Assembly: GCA_951812925.1 (NCBI GenBank)
Contig: OX638370.1
Location: forward strand, 107,212,897 to 107,276,896
DNA: 64,000 nt
Source of the DNA: Calliopum simillimum
Taxonomy: Eukaryota > Arthropoda > Insecta > Diptera > Lauxaniidae
Reading direction: 5' to 3'
Positions 1 through 12,259 of this stretch are shown piece by piece; the first letter of the stretch is position 1; the number at the start of each line of letters is the position of its first letter. The notes beneath the pieces are model-generated. The model worked only from the letters and a program-made list of their open reading frames with translations. It made no database searches and was not told the origin of the DNA. The translations under genes were made by a program, and so were the position numbers.

Positions 1-691
1 ACCCTTCAAAAATATATGTAAATATGTTTCAGAGATGTTACAAATATTCGGCCATTATTCGGTAATCGGTTAGTTTTTTCTAAGTAAGGACTATAAATCA
101 GGTGATATCCTAATTCAAACTGTGAAAAATTTGTAAATTGTGCATGGCGCTTATGAGGGCGCACAGTGATGTGTTTAGCTTTAAATTACAATAACTCATG
201 AACGATGAGTCACACGTTTAAAGTGAAAGCACCTATTTATAGGGAATTACTTACAATACAAGCTACATAATGCTTTTTTATATGACCTATAGCTTACGAG
301 ATATTTTTTCAACAAGCCTAAAATTTAGAAAAAAAAACCGTTTTTATAGAAAATTTTATAAGCTACAATATTATGCCACAATATTTTTCTCTAAAAGTAA
401 CCGTTAAAGAGATTTTTGTAAAAAACTGATTTTGGACGCCATTTTCCAATATGGCGGCGCAAGCGAACACGATTCAAGGTGGAAAAGTTGAAATTCTGAA
501 CGTGCATGTCGACATCTATAAAATAACTCATTTGCGAAAATCCTAGTGAACTTTCTATGTAAAACTTCCAAGCGACTGTACTAATTATCATTTATTTTTT
601 TGAGTTTTTAAGACTGTTTGAGAGTAATATTCGGTCACAGAAAATTCGGCCATTCGGACGAAATGCTTATACATATTTTTCCATTTGTCAC
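1..691. other. AT-rich gene-free stretch with a dispersed repeat motif
   Basis: No coding region is supported. Around 190-215 there is a motif, 'aactcatgaacgatgagtc', that recurs in diverged form near 50770 and (inverted) 51035, and more weakly near 60570 and 60806. This suggests the stretch includes part of an old dispersed repeat. A short open frame on the - strand at 391-591 has no recognisable protein and is ignored. Confidence 0.4.
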
Positions 692-2291
692 TTAAGGGGA
701 CATTCGCCTTTGTAATTGAAAACAAAAAAACACTTTTTAAAAATTTTATTGTTGTATGAAAAAACAATTACATTTATTCACAAAATTTCTTTTGGACATT
801 GATATATCACGGTGCTTGTGGGAGAATTTAAATCAAATTTTGATGTACCTCGGATTTTTTTGTATATTCTTATTATAGATGTCAATAGAAGTTATTCTAT
901 GCAAAAAATAAAATTATAGAGGTGGCGCTTTTTTAAAGATAATCCCTTTTCCAATTGCGGCATTTTCCCATACAAAAAAATAAATTTTTTTTTTTAACTA
1001 CATTAAACAAAAATCAAAATAATCACATTCGATGTGTTTTGCGATGCTACACGCGAATCCGACCTCAGAATTGCTCTATCGTGTATAGTTTCTGAGATAT
1101 TCTAATCTAAAAGCCGAAAAAAGTCGTTATTTGCCATGTTTTGAACATGTTTAAAATGTGAAAGAAATTTTAATTTCGTTAAATCTGGTAAACAACTTTG
1201 AAGTCCTGATCTTTGGCTTTTTAAACCTAATTTAAATTATGTTGGTATCTTTTTTTTCGTCAAAGATATCCTAACCTAAAAAGACACAAAAGTGCAAAAA
1301 ACCCACTTAGCCAATATTTCGGTCTACGATATCTCTTAGAAGCATGAAGATATAAACATAATTTAAATTAGATTTTAAAGGAAAAAATCATGACTTTCAA
1401 GTATTTTAACCACATTTAACGAATAAATGATATGTTACATAGTTATATAGCTTCAAAGCATGGCAAAAAACGACTTTTTTCGGCTTTTAGATTAGAATAT
1501 CTCAGAAACTATACACGATAGAGCAATTCTGAGGTCGGATTCGCATGTAGCATCGCAAAACACATCGAATGTGATTATTTTGATTTTTGTTTAATGTAGT
1601 TAAAAAAAAATAATTTATTTTTTTGTATGGGAAAATGCCCCAATTGGAAAAGGGATTATCTTTAAAAAAGCGCCACCTCTATAATTTTATTTTTTGCATA
1701 GAATAACTTCTATTGACATCTATAATAAGAATATACAAAAAAATCCGAGGTACATCAAAATTTGATTTAAATTCTCCCACAAGCACCGTGATATATTGTC
1801 TAAAATATATGAAAAAATTTTTTTTTTTATTTTTAGTTTCCCTTGGCTGCTGTAGAGGGCGTCATCTAAAAGTTACTTTTCAAACTGGTAGGACATTTTT
1901 CTCCGAATCTACTCGACCGATTTTAAAAAACCAAAGAGCATTCGATTACTCATAAAAAATATTAAACAATAAGCCTCTAAAAGTTTTAAAAAATACCACC
2001 CCCTTATTGTATTGTTTTGAGTCTCAAGAATAAAATCCATTTTGAATTTTTGAAAAATCGGTTACAGGAGGTCTACAACATGTCCTACTGTTTAAAAAGT
2101 AACTTTTGGATGACGCCCTCTACAGCAGCCAAGGGAAACTAATTATAAAAAAAAAAAAATTTCAGTTTTTTTAGACAATATTTAACAATGTCCAAAAAAA
2201 ATTTTGTCAATAATTGTATGTAATACTTTTTCATAATAAAATTTTTAAACGTGTCTTTTTTTTTCAATTACAAATGCGAATGTCCCCTTAA
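692..2291. mobile_element. TTAA-flanked non-autonomous element with long inverted arms
   Basis: The element (696-2287, about 1.59 kb) is bounded on both sides by TTAA (692-695 and 2288-2291). It has terminal inverted repeats starting GGGGACATTCGC, followed by a shared TTTGTAATTGAAAA. TTAA duplication is the hallmark of piggyBac-type transposition, so a piggyBac-like MITE is the best guess; no transposase is visible. Inside, about 350 bp at 785-1141 is repeated in inverse orientation at 1455-1797, separated by about 310 bp, so a transcript could fold into a very long hairpin. A second, unrelated inverted-repeat element is nested near the right end. A related end fragment lies near 31670-31715. 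Confidence 0.65.
1833..2142. repeat. Nested inverted-repeat element inside the TTAA element
   Basis: About 45 bp starting TTAGTTTCCCTTGGCTGCTG at the left is found as its reverse complement at the right (ending GGGAAACTAA), with a single-copy core of about 210 bp between. It interrupts the right part of the larger TTAA-flanked element, so it is a later insertion. No coding capacity or classifiable target duplication was seen. Confidence 0.55.
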
Positions 2292-3451
2292 ATGTTCGCT
2301 AAATTTATTGCTGAGTCAAAAACACATTATCGTAGTCATATTTGCAATTTTAGTAAAATTTATCAATCCAACATATTGTAGAATAATGTCAACATTTTGC
2401 TTACTTTGCACTTAGTGCATAAATTAATGTAGGAGTACGTCTATTGTTCATATGTTTCTATGCACGAGTATTATATGCATGTGTGTGTCATTTTAATTAC
2501 ATTGTGAACCCTTTCTTTGTTGTTTTATCCTACGGCCAACTGTTGTTTTCTCATGCCAAATTTAATATTTCGTTTTATTATACATTTTTATTTTAAATAT
2601 TTTGAAATAAATTACTGCGTCATACTGTATTATAAATGTACGCACATTAATAAAATTAATTAATGAATAAAAACGTATGAGCAAAATTTTGGAAAAATTT
2701 TTTTTCTGTGACAAAGGAGTACGCAACTGAGAAACATTTCTCAAAAATAAAGTTTTATTGCATTTCAAAACAAAATCAACGTTATAGTTTAGCAAAAATA
2801 TGAAACGAATTTTTCAATATACTTATTTTCATAAAAATAAGTTTTAATTAAAAAATACTAAAAACATCAACAACATTTTAATTGAGAATAATAGCAACTC
2901 ATGTGAGTTATATGCAGTGAAAGTAACCACAAATCAACAAACAGTGAATATGACAAAAATGACTGACAGCTACCCACCCTTTTTCAAGTGCAGCCAACAA
3001 CACCCATACTCAAACAATTGACAATGTGGCCACCAAAAATGGAAATATTATTGCGAAGACAAAATGAAAACAAAATTTATGACTTTGGAATTTGAGGGTC
3101 ACAGAAAATGGTTATTTTACGACTGCATTTTCTGTGGCCCTTTTGCTTCTGTCTTCACTAACGATAGAAAATGCAAAGGCAACAACAGTCGTACTACAGC
3201 CTTTGGTAGCATGTGTGTTATAATGTCACTAGCATACAAGCAAAAACATGCCAATACTTAAACACACATCGATAAGTTTGTGACCAAGTAGGAAAAATTG
3301 CAGGAAGTGACATAACAAGGAAAGTATTTTATAAAATTAACAAAGGAGCAATTAAATCTGGGAGTATTGCACCCTTATACAAAAAGCATTTCAAAGACAT
3401 ATCTCTGCAACTTTAGTAGCTATGAAACTTGTTACATGAATCGTTAATTGT
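2292..3451. other. Gene-free AT-rich spacer
   Basis: No supported gene, RNA or clear repeat. Open frames here are short and lie in AT-rich sequence. One 65-codon + strand frame at 3064-3261 has no recognisable motif. Confidence 0.4.
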
Positions 3452-3453
3452 TA

Positions 3454-4479
3454 CGAGGGGACTATAAAATATCCACTGAGTTGGTGATAGTTTATTTCTT
3501 TTTAAAAAATTCAAAGACAAACGACAATTTACCATTCATTCATTTTAAATTTCAGTAAGATTGATCGCAACGGAAACGAGAAAACGTAACATAACTGATG
3601 AAAAATGTACAATTTACTGTAGAGAACAAATAACGAGATGGTCGACCCAAATCTTTGACCGAAGAATGTAACCTCTGTCTAGGAGAAGATCAACGATTGA
3701 CACAAAAATTTATTGCAAATGATTTTGGGTTAAATGTCATGACTGTATCGCAAATATTGGATAATGATCTGTTGTACACTAAAATATCTGATCGATTAGT
3801 TCCAGGAATTTTAAATGAGTTCCAAAATGAATTTCGAGTACGTTTTATCCAATAGTTCCAAAACGAATTCGAAAATGGACAGTTGTGCAACTTCAGTAAA
3901 ATCATAACAGACGATGAATCTTGGTTTTATAAGTAAGACCCGGAAACAAAACAACAGTCCATGGTATGGAGCGTGGAAGGAGACAATCCTCCAATTAAAC
4001 CAAAACAACAAAAAAAATCAACAACAAAAGTGATGATGTCGATATACTTCAACAGCGCAAAAATTGTAGTTGCTATACCACATACTGGACAAACAATAAC
4101 TGTGAAATGATATACTGAAGACTTTCTCGAAAAATTTGTTGAAAATCTAAAAAACAAAGGAACTGCGTCGATACTTCTAACATCATATGTTCTCTGGTGT
4201 CGAAGAAATTTGCCAAAATTCCAAAATTGAAAAATTGATTGAGGGGAAGAACCCTTTAATAGCAATGCGGAGATAACTAATGCAGTAAATGCAGCAATCG
4301 AAAAGCTTTAAAAACGTTATTTCGAGGACTGTTTTAACAAGAGAATCTACCGGCTAAAAGGTGTATTGAAATGAATGGCAATTATGTAGAGAAAATAAAG
4401 AAGAATGAAGGATAAATGAACAAAATATTCTTTTTGTTTTTCTTCTAACCAACTCAACGAACTTTTGTTAGTCCTTGCG
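3454..4479 (+). mobile_element. Decayed mariner-family transposon
   Basis: Imperfect 32-34 bp terminal inverted repeats end in CCACTGAGTTGGT at the left and start ACCAACTCAACG at the right. Both are flanked by TA (3452-3453 and 4480-4481), the Tc1/mariner target. The + strand interior keeps mariner transposase pieces in shifting frames. One part resembles the helix-turn-helix region (about 3655-3850). The motif DDESWFYK, then a stop, then DPETKQQSMVW at about 3910-3970 is the first catalytic Asp region. Stops and frameshifts break the gene, and the second catalytic region cannot be found. It belongs to the same family as the relic at 10985-11970. Non-functional. Confidence 0.75.
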
Positions 4480-4481
4480 TA

Positions 4482-5021
4482 TATAATATGTTGGCAATTT
4501 TTGTACTTTTAACGATTTACGATTCAAATGGGTGTATTGTATATTCGGGATGGGCGGGAATCGGTTAAACACCGGAAATTATAAGATTCCTTGGACAATT
4601 CTGAACAACTTTTTTTAGTCCCATTTTTCGAAATTCGCAAAACGAACGGCGATATAGCCATCAGAAGATCGGAACATAACTTTATAAAAACTGGTATAAA
4701 GTCGGAACCCCTAAATGGATTTTAATAATGTTAGTGTCATTTGAAAGGTTTTTTAATTGACTACAAAATTGTAGCCCAAAAGTTTTAAGTCCAAGTAACA
4801 ATTTTCGAGACATGCCGAATTTTTGAAAATTTTGACCAGTTTTTTTTTACTGAGCACTATTTTTCAAAAAATGTTTTATTAATATGATATGCAATTTGCA
4901 CCTGATTTCCACAATTCATCAGGAGTAGTTATAGTCCATTCTGTTTTTCTATTAGGGTCATTTATGTTTGTGCATACACATAATAGATTACATACAAAGA
5001 CTTGAACATACATATACCGTC
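4482..5021. other. Gene-free spacer
   Basis: AT-rich sequence between the mariner relic and the foldback at 5022. No gene or convincing repeat seen. Confidence 0.35.
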
Positions 5022-5408
5022 CGTTTGCTGCAAAACTGTCATAACTCAAAAAATAAAAATTCTTTTCGAAGCAAAAGTTTCCGCGTTTGTCGTCGTAATG
5101 AAAGTATGGCTTAGATTTAAGAACATCATTGTTTTTGAAAGGAAAAAAACTATGGGAAACTGCTTTTGTACTATTTTATAAATAGGCTGTGTTTTACACT
5201 CATTCTCATTAGCAAAATGGGCATAATTTTGCTTGTGACACACGTAAAAAGTTTGTTTTGCAGCAGTAGCGTCTAAACTCCAAGAAATGTCTGCAGCAAT
5301 ATAGTTTTTGTTTTATTTCAATAAAAATAGAACTTATTAACTGAATTCTGTTAAAGCATTTTTCTTGAAATTTAAGGTTTTTGAGTTATGACAGTTTTGC
5401 AGCAAACG
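5022..5408. repeat. Foldback MITE, about 390 bp
   Basis: The terminal inverted repeats are about 31 bp and essentially perfect: CGTTTGCTGCAAAACTGTCA at the left end, with its reverse complement ending at 5408. The interior is AT-rich with no transposase. I could not see a convincing target-site duplication, so the superfamily is undetermined. Confidence 0.6.
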
Positions 5409-6310
5409 AGCGATATTTGTTGGCTGCAATTCAAAATCAATATTTCCAGACCATAATGTGCAGTTGCAGAATATATGTCACAGCAAAACCAATAACACAA
5501 ACGATAAAGCGCAATATTAACCTGTCATATGGCCAGTCATAACGCAACATTAAGCACCTAAGCACAATTTAATAGACGGAAGTAAAGAAGAAGAAAAAAA
5601 CTTAGAACAAATAAAAGACAAACAGAAAATTATGTAAAGAAAAATTCTACAATGACAGGTTGTTCCACAAAAAGTTTTTTTAATTTTTTTACTTAAAGCA
5701 TAAACTGCTCCAAACAAATTGAAAGTCACAAACTGTCAAATACAAAGGTTTGCATGTAGATAAGAACTAACAACTAGCGTAAGTTTAAAAATGACTCCAG
5801 TTGTTCCTGGCATATACTACCGTAATAAAGTTAAAAAGGTTTCTTTTTCACATACCATAGATTGTGGGCCATAGATTCTATAAAACAAGAGTAGTAAGGG
5901 CATGTTTTATTAATGATCCTTTTTAATAAATGCAAAATAAATCAGTTGTAGTTGTAAGTCACGCATAAAATTTCTCAATATTGTTTGTATACGTACATAT
6001 TTTGTAAGTAGAAACAGAACATTTAAATATAAGCATCCGAAGCACTCTACTGCATTTGACAAAAGCCATTTGTTTTATATAAAAAAGTAACGCTATTCCC
6101 TTTATTTTTTTCGAATATTTAAAAGTTGGAACATTGCCACATGGCTGGATGTTGCCAAAGGAAGCAGTAGCAACAAATACAACTTGAACTGCAACATCAT
6201 CTTGCATATAGTAACGTTGTTGTTTTTGTTGTTACTATTGCTGTCGTAGTCAATGTCATTAATATTTATGTTTATGGAAATCGACACTTAAGCGGTTGCT
6301 TTTCATTTTG
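5409..6310. other. Gene-free spacer
   Basis: No supported gene. A short microsatellite-like stretch of GTTGTTGTTTTTGTTGTT type lies near 6212-6240. Confidence 0.35.
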
Positions 6311-6361
6311 TTTTTATACCCTACACACAGGTTATATTCACTTTGTTCTTCCAATTGTAAC
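6311..6361 (-). repeat. Truncated end of the 19 kb-type dispersed repeat
   Basis: Read on the - strand, this 51-bp piece matches the right end of the repeat at 19047-19800: a GTTACAA..GGAAG..CAAAGTGAATATA series closing with GTAGGGTATAAAAAC. Only the end of the element is present. Confidence 0.6.
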
Positions 6362-6491
6362 TATCGAAAGGCCGCTTTTGATACAGAAAGGTACATACTT
6401 ATGAAATTTGGAACTCCAGCGAATGTTATGCAAAGTAATTTAGTCAAAGAAATGCTATAGCATCGTCCATAAAAACTTCCAGAGAGCATCA

Positions 6492-8054
6492 CACAGTAGT
6501 CTGGAAGAGAGCGGTAGCCTGTAAAAATTCTAAAATTTAATGAGTCTAAAACAATAATATGATTACATACACGTTAATTTGAAGTAAAATTTCATCTACT
6601 TAGTTAACATAATTCAAGTATCAAAATACCAAGATATACCGTTTCGGTTTTTTACATCTTGAACTTTATGAGTTCAGAAAAAGTAAATTTCTGCCACAAA
6701 TCTATTCAAAAATGTTAAAGTCTTAATTAGTGCATCTCGAAAACTAAATACATACTTAGTTCTACCTCTTGAAACTCATAGAAAGTTTTATTCTATTTTC
6801 TAAAGATGAGCGTAATAAGATGATAGTTTTTACTAATATAAAAAGGAAACCCGAATCAGCAGAACAAGTCCATAATTTTATTTCCAAAATTTACGAATTT
6901 TGAACTTTTTAGATTACAAGTAAAGAGTTTCACTCAATCACTCTTGACGGTCTGTATGAATGAATTATTCTTCAGCGACTTTTCAGTATTCTTGCAACGC
7001 TCCAGTTTTTAGCCAAATTATTTGAAGTATACAGGCATGTTCTGAAATCCGATTCACTTCGGAAACGGAATGAAAGCAATCTTCAAGAGCTCTGCATTGC
7101 GACAAATAAAATGGAATCGGATTAGTATTTGAACAAATAAAATTTACTAATGATTCCTATTCGATTTACCAAAACATAAATCGAATTTGGTGTTAATTAT
7201 TGAAATGTGGAGCTCTTGAAAATTGCTTTCATTCCGATTCCGAAATGAATCGGATTTCAGAACATGCCAGATAGTTAGTAATGAAATTCCATATTTAAGT
7301 TAGAATTGGTAACATCTGGCCTTTTAATTCAAATGGGCGTAACATGTTTAAAGCCACGACCATATATATCCCATATAGCACAAAATTTCGTAACTTTGTA
7401 ACTTCGTGAATATTTCAAGCTTAAAAATAATATTTGAGATCTGAAATAGTACATATTGTTACCATCCAACTAACTACTCGAAAATAATCTCCCATGTACT
7501 TAGCTCAAAAATTTTTGATTCGTCGAGGTTATATTATGAATAACAATAATATTTGATATCTGAGACATACGTCATTAGAAGCATTTACCACGCTCACCTT
7601 CCATATGTTCCGAAATTGTCCACCATTTTGGACCTGCCATTTTGTTTTGGAAAAATTGTTTTCCTAAAATGGAATAATTTTTTGAGAAAATTTAACGCCA
7701 TTTTGGATTCGCCATTTTGTTTTCTCAAAATTTGATTAGAATTTGGAATAACCGCTTTCTTAGGTACAATTTTGTCTTTATTTATTGTAATAATTTTTTG
7801 AGAAATTTGCTCTCCATTTTGGATCCGCCATTTTTTTTTTTTTTTTCGAAAAACTTTTTTTCTGAATTCGGAATCACCATCCTCGTAAGCGCCTCTAGCT
7901 ACAATTTTGTCATGATATAATACATTTTTTCGTACGCCATTTAGGATCTGCCATTTTGTTTTCAAAAAATGGGTTATTGATGTGGAATCAGCGACCGCAA
8001 AAGTATAAGCAGGAAGACTAATGGCCAGCAAGAATCGAGTTCTAGACCACTGTG
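6492..8054. mobile_element. Non-autonomous element with Transib/RSS-like heptamer ends
   Basis: The left end reads CACAGTAGTCTGG and the right end, inverted, CACAGTGGTCTAG. The direct repeat CATCA (6487-6491 and 8055-8059) flanks the element. Transib transposons, the relatives of RAG1, are known for 5-bp duplications and ends starting CACWRTG, which fits. The right half (about 7600-8000) is a degenerate array of units of about 100 bp, each with 'cgccattttggat'. A related copy at 24868-25515 starts with an intact CACAGTGGTCTAT and has the same array. No transposase is visible. The 145-codon - strand open frame over the array (7594-8031) is repeat sequence, not a gene. hAT remains an alternative, but no 8-bp duplication is seen. 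Confidence 0.55.
7033..7268. repeat. Small foldback MITE nested in the 6.5-8 kb element
   Basis: About 60 bp beginning GGCATGTTCTGAAATCCGAT is repeated in inverse orientation at 7207-7268 with a few mismatches. About 115 bp lies between. Its position inside the larger element shows it arrived later or was carried along. Confidence 0.65.
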
Positions 8055-10819
8055 CATCAAGTTAGACAAAACAGAAGAAGATGGAGTCAAGCTTTTTTTG
8101 GGAAGGGTAAGAATGAAGAGTTTCAAGCAGGCTATGTGTCCCGAAAGGATTTGACGAGTAGGTGGTTTACGGCCTTTTCGAGATTCAGCTCTAAGACTCG
8201 CTGTAAATCACGTGACTTATTATACAAAAATAAATCTACTTCTGACGAGATTTATTTTCAATATTCGTATAAATCTCAACAGGACCACCGATTTTGATTA
8301 TTTGCTACCAAGTATCATCCTTTAACTATGACAACTAAGAAGAAAAGGAAGAACAACTATCATTTTCCCGCACATGACATTTACTGTCAAAAATAAATCT
8401 TTTTTGGGCGGGTGAAAACGGGTAGGATTTAACGACTAAATAGGGTATGGTTTCGTTCATAGAATAAAAATACAATATGCTGTTAGAATTATTTGACTCT
8501 CGCTTGCAGTTTTACTTTCAGTGCGGTGTAGGGTACTTGACTATGCCAAAGATAACATCCTTAATGGTTCTTTTAGTTTTTTTCAATAGCAGTAAAATTA
8601 TTTATGTGTTGCTGTTGGCAACACTACAACTGTTGCTGTTGCTGCTGTAAATGTTGGTTGGTGTTCAAAAACATATGCAGCGTACTATGAAATATGATGT
8701 TTTGGTACTTTTGTCTGGTTATTTTTTTATTTTGGATTTGTCTGTGCTGAATATCAGTACGAAAGAAAATATGATTCCATAGCATGTGTGTGCCAAATTT
8801 GATAGATTGGTTTTTCAGTCAATGAAATGAAAATGAAAATGCAATGAAAACTGTAAGCATTTGACTTTGTAACAACTTTTTGATCTTAAACTCGAAAAAA
8901 AGTATTTAACATTTTAATGAGTTTTGAATTTTTTTAGATAGTTACTCTATTTGAAATGCAGTTTAGCGTAAGAGAACTTTTTGCAAAAGTATTAAAGAAA
9001 ACAAAAACAAATAAAAAACATTTTAATGAAATTTTCTATGATTGCAAAAATAGTTCATCAAATTCAAATATTCAGTACATACATATGTAAATTCTATATA
9101 AAAGTTTCTAAAAATCGTTGTTTTCAATTGCAACTTTTCCAAAATCTTCATTAAGCTTTAATTTTTTTGTTTAGAGATAAAACAATTATTTTTACATATT
9201 TTAAATAAAAGTTTTCAAATTAAAAATTCATTAAAGCCCCCAAAGACATTTCACATTAGCAAACATATGCTAATTATAAGCAAAAAACAAACAACTTCTT
9301 TTTTCATGAATATTCTCTGTTTTTAAAAATTCATTTACTTCTTCCGCATGCTTGCAGATTTAATAAAACAAAAAATTATGTATTTTTGTTAAAAACATTC
9401 TTTAAATTTCAACCGAAAAATCATTGAAATTCTGACAGCAGTAGTATTCAGTTTCATCAAGTTCTGCATTGCATGTTTTCAAACGCTTAAAGCACAAATA
9501 GGCTTGTCATTGTCACGGTTTGCAAACAAAAATCAATGGAAAAAACTTTTTCGCAAAAACAGCAAAAAACATTTGCATACTTTAAGGCTATACTGCCACT
9601 CACTACAGCAAAACCTTGCCTGGCAGCATATTAACGATAACATCGCCGCCATTTGCTACTCTGCTGCTATATTTTTGCTTGCAAAAATTTTGTTGTGGTT
9701 TTTGTGTCTCTTACCTTGACCACACTCACATAAACAAGAAACCGAAAATAAACAAACAAACAAACAAAGCCACAATAACAAACGACCACAGAAACTTTAG
9801 CGACAACATATACAATTTACACATACATACAAAGGAATGCACATACTCCTTTGTACAAATGTTTACAACGGTTTATTTGTTGGCTTGTAAGTCGATCTGC
9901 CGCTTCAACGCTTTGCGACTGCCTAAAAGTATGCAAAAATTTTATGGCAATACTTTTTCATTGCTCCGTTGATGTTTGCCATTTGATGTATTTTTTTTTT
10001 TTTTTTTTTGGTCAAAAACTTTGTAATTTTTGCCAGTTTATTTTTAAATAGCGTGTACCCGCGCAAAATTTATGCCACATCATGATGTGGTAACTACTTT
10101 TGTTCGAATGTTTGGTAAAAATTCGAGCATGTGTGTGTGTGGTTTAAAACTTTACCTTACTTAAGCCACAAAGGTCACGTGTATTTATTGCGTAAGTTGA
10201 CATGTGAGTGTGTACGTTCTTTAAGTTTATACATTCAACTTGGCCCTGTTGGCTTGTTTAATTTTATGTCCTTTATTTCGTATTTTATGGATTTTTATTT
10301 TCGTTTTATCCTTTTTTGGGTATTTACTTCTTTTTTGTTTTTTTTTTCAGCTGTGCGTGTTAATGTGCTGTAAGTTCCTTGGGTGTTTGCCGTTATTTAT
10401 TTGTATTTCTTATGCAAAATGATGCCGTTAACAATAAAAATGCGTCACCAGACGATTGTCACAAGCTCACATGTGGCTTTTTTTGATATTAAAAGGCAGA
10501 TTGAAAAAGTTTTATCAGTAAAGTAGTAAAATAAAAACATTTAGCCGTGTCAGCAACATTTTTACTTGAAGACCAAAAAAAGTTTCATGAAACAAATTTA
10601 AATATCAAATGGAATACAAAAATATTTGCTGTTGTTCGTCAACTCGTGTGAGTTATTTATTTTTAATGTTTTTTTAGCTGTACAAATTTCTTAAGTTAAT
10701 GATGAATATGAAAATGACTGTGGGTAGCTTTATGGTGATTTCTGATGTTTTGCTAAGCATATATTTAACATTCTAAGACGTATGTAATTTTTATCAAGTA
10801 ATATAAACGTTTAGGTCCA
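8055..10819. other. Gene-free region with one dispersed repeat copy
   Basis: No gene is supported. Bases 8162-8253 match 55616-55707 (intron 4 of the TBC1D25-like gene) in the same orientation, sharing 'gagattcagctct' and 'aaatcgacttctgacgagat'-type sequence. GTTGCTGTTGCTGCTGTAA near 8630 is microsatellite-like. Several open frames of 60-118 codons (9504-10422) are in low-complexity Leu/Phe-rich sequence with no recognisable domain. Between 10875 and 10930 the phrase 'gggtgattctatgaaaaaa' occurs twice. Confidence 0.4.
8162..8253 (+). repeat. Dispersed repeat, copy 1 (copy 2 at 55616-55707)
   Basis: About 90 bp shared in the same orientation with 55616-55707: GTTTACGGC, then TTTTCGAGATTCAGCTCT, then a CTCG(C/T)TGTAAATCACGTG core, then TCGACTTCTGACGAGATT-like sequence. 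Unclassified. Confidence 0.55.
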
Positions 10820-12107
10820 CATGACGTATGAGTAACATTTTTTTAACATTTATTTTATTTATTGCATTATCTCATGGGTGATTCTATGAAAAAAAATAAT
10901 GCAATAAATGGGTGATTCTATGAAAAAAGTACAATGCAATTCAAAACCATGTTTAAAGTTCAAATTTGATATTTTAACTATTTACGGAGGGTCTAACAAA
11001 AGTTCGCTTGGTAGGTGTCATTTTATAAATTTTTAGTAAATCAAAAAATTGCGTACTTTTTGCTATAGTCATATGATATATCATTTTAATTTTCAGAAAG
11101 ATCGGTCAAAATAAAGAGAAGAAAACGTAAAATTCTTGAAACAATGTCAGCAGATATTCCAGTGCCAACGCAGCAAGGATTTCGACGTAAACTCAAACCT
11201 GTGGTGAATGCCAAATAGCATTTGAAGCTTATGCGCCATCCCTCGTGACTATTTTAAAGTGATTCTGAAGATTCCAGACAGGTCATTTTTCTGTGGAGGA
11301 CGAACCTCGAGAAGGCCGCCCAAAATCTTTGACTTATTATGCAAGTGTAGCGCTTGTGAAGTCTCAAATTGACGAAGATCCAAGATTGACCCAGGAAATC
11401 ATTACTGAGGACTTGGGCTTGAGTGCCATGGCTATATAGCGAATATTAAAAAAATTATCTTGGATACACGAAGAAATCTGCACGATGGGTTCCTAGAATT
11501 TTAAGTGATGCTCAAAAAGAGGACGTGTGCGTTTTGCTAAGTATTTTCTTGAAAAATTCAAAAACGGAGAATCTAAAACTTTCAAGAAAATAGTAACAAG
11601 TGATGAGGCACGGTTTTAGAAGTACGACTCTGAAACCAAACAACAATCCATGGTATGGAGCCCAGAAAGTGCAAGTCCACCTGTTAAAGCAAAGCAACAA
11701 AAGTCAGCAACAAAAGTAATGATGTCAGTTTACTTAATCAGAGAGAATGTTGTAGCTGCTATTCCTTTGGAAAAAGGTCAGACGGTTACTGCTAAGTGGT
11801 ATACTGAAACCTGCTTACCAAAAGTTTTCCAAAATTTATTGGGAAAACGTCAAAAAAAGGAGCTACGCCGCTATTTTCTACATCACGATAATGCGCCAGC
11901 GCATACTGCTGCAAAAACGAACGATTTTATTGCGTTTTCAGGCAACAAAGAAATTCGTCCATTTATTTAATTATTTAATAGTACCATAGTAATAGTTTCC
12001 CTAAATTTAATTTGGTGCAAAGGATTAAGTTTAGTTTCTTGCAGGTAGACCAACATTTAATTCTCATTTTAAACATCAAATAAAATAAATGTTACTCATA
12101 CGTCATG
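10820..12107 (+). mobile_element. Mariner-type relic inside an ATGACGTATGAGT inverted-repeat pair
   Basis: An inverted pair of CATGACGTATGAGTAACATT (10820 onward; inverse ending 12107) encloses about 1.29 kb. Within it, at 10985, lies a second end-like sequence, TACGGAGGGTCTAACAAAAG, which matches the end of the mariner at 3454-4479. Transposase remnants follow on the + strand: SGHFSVEDEPREGRPKS (about 11280), an RLTQEI..DLGLSAM stretch, YDSETKQQSMVWS (about 11625), and LRRYFLHHDNAPAHTAAKT (about 11860) with the second catalytic Asp. Numerous stops and frameshifts break it. The C-terminal third and the right mariner end are missing. Confidence 0.65.
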
Positions 12108-12259
12108 TAGAGCCAAATTTCAATATGGAATAACACAATATTAAACGTCTGTTTACTCTTACAACTAAATATAAAGTTGTGGGAAACTTACAGGGTCAAT
12201 CAAAACAACTACAACTTAAAAACTTTTGCCAATTTTTTAATTATTTTTGTAGTAGTAAT

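Noticed and set aside
7594..8031. 145-codon open frame on the - strand
   Set aside because: It runs over the degenerate ~100-bp array of the Transib-like element. The residues repeat with the array and show no protein family.
9504..10422. Cluster of open frames of 60-118 codons
   Set aside because: Low-complexity, Leu/Phe/Cys-rich sequence with T runs; frames overlap one another and no splice model or family fits.
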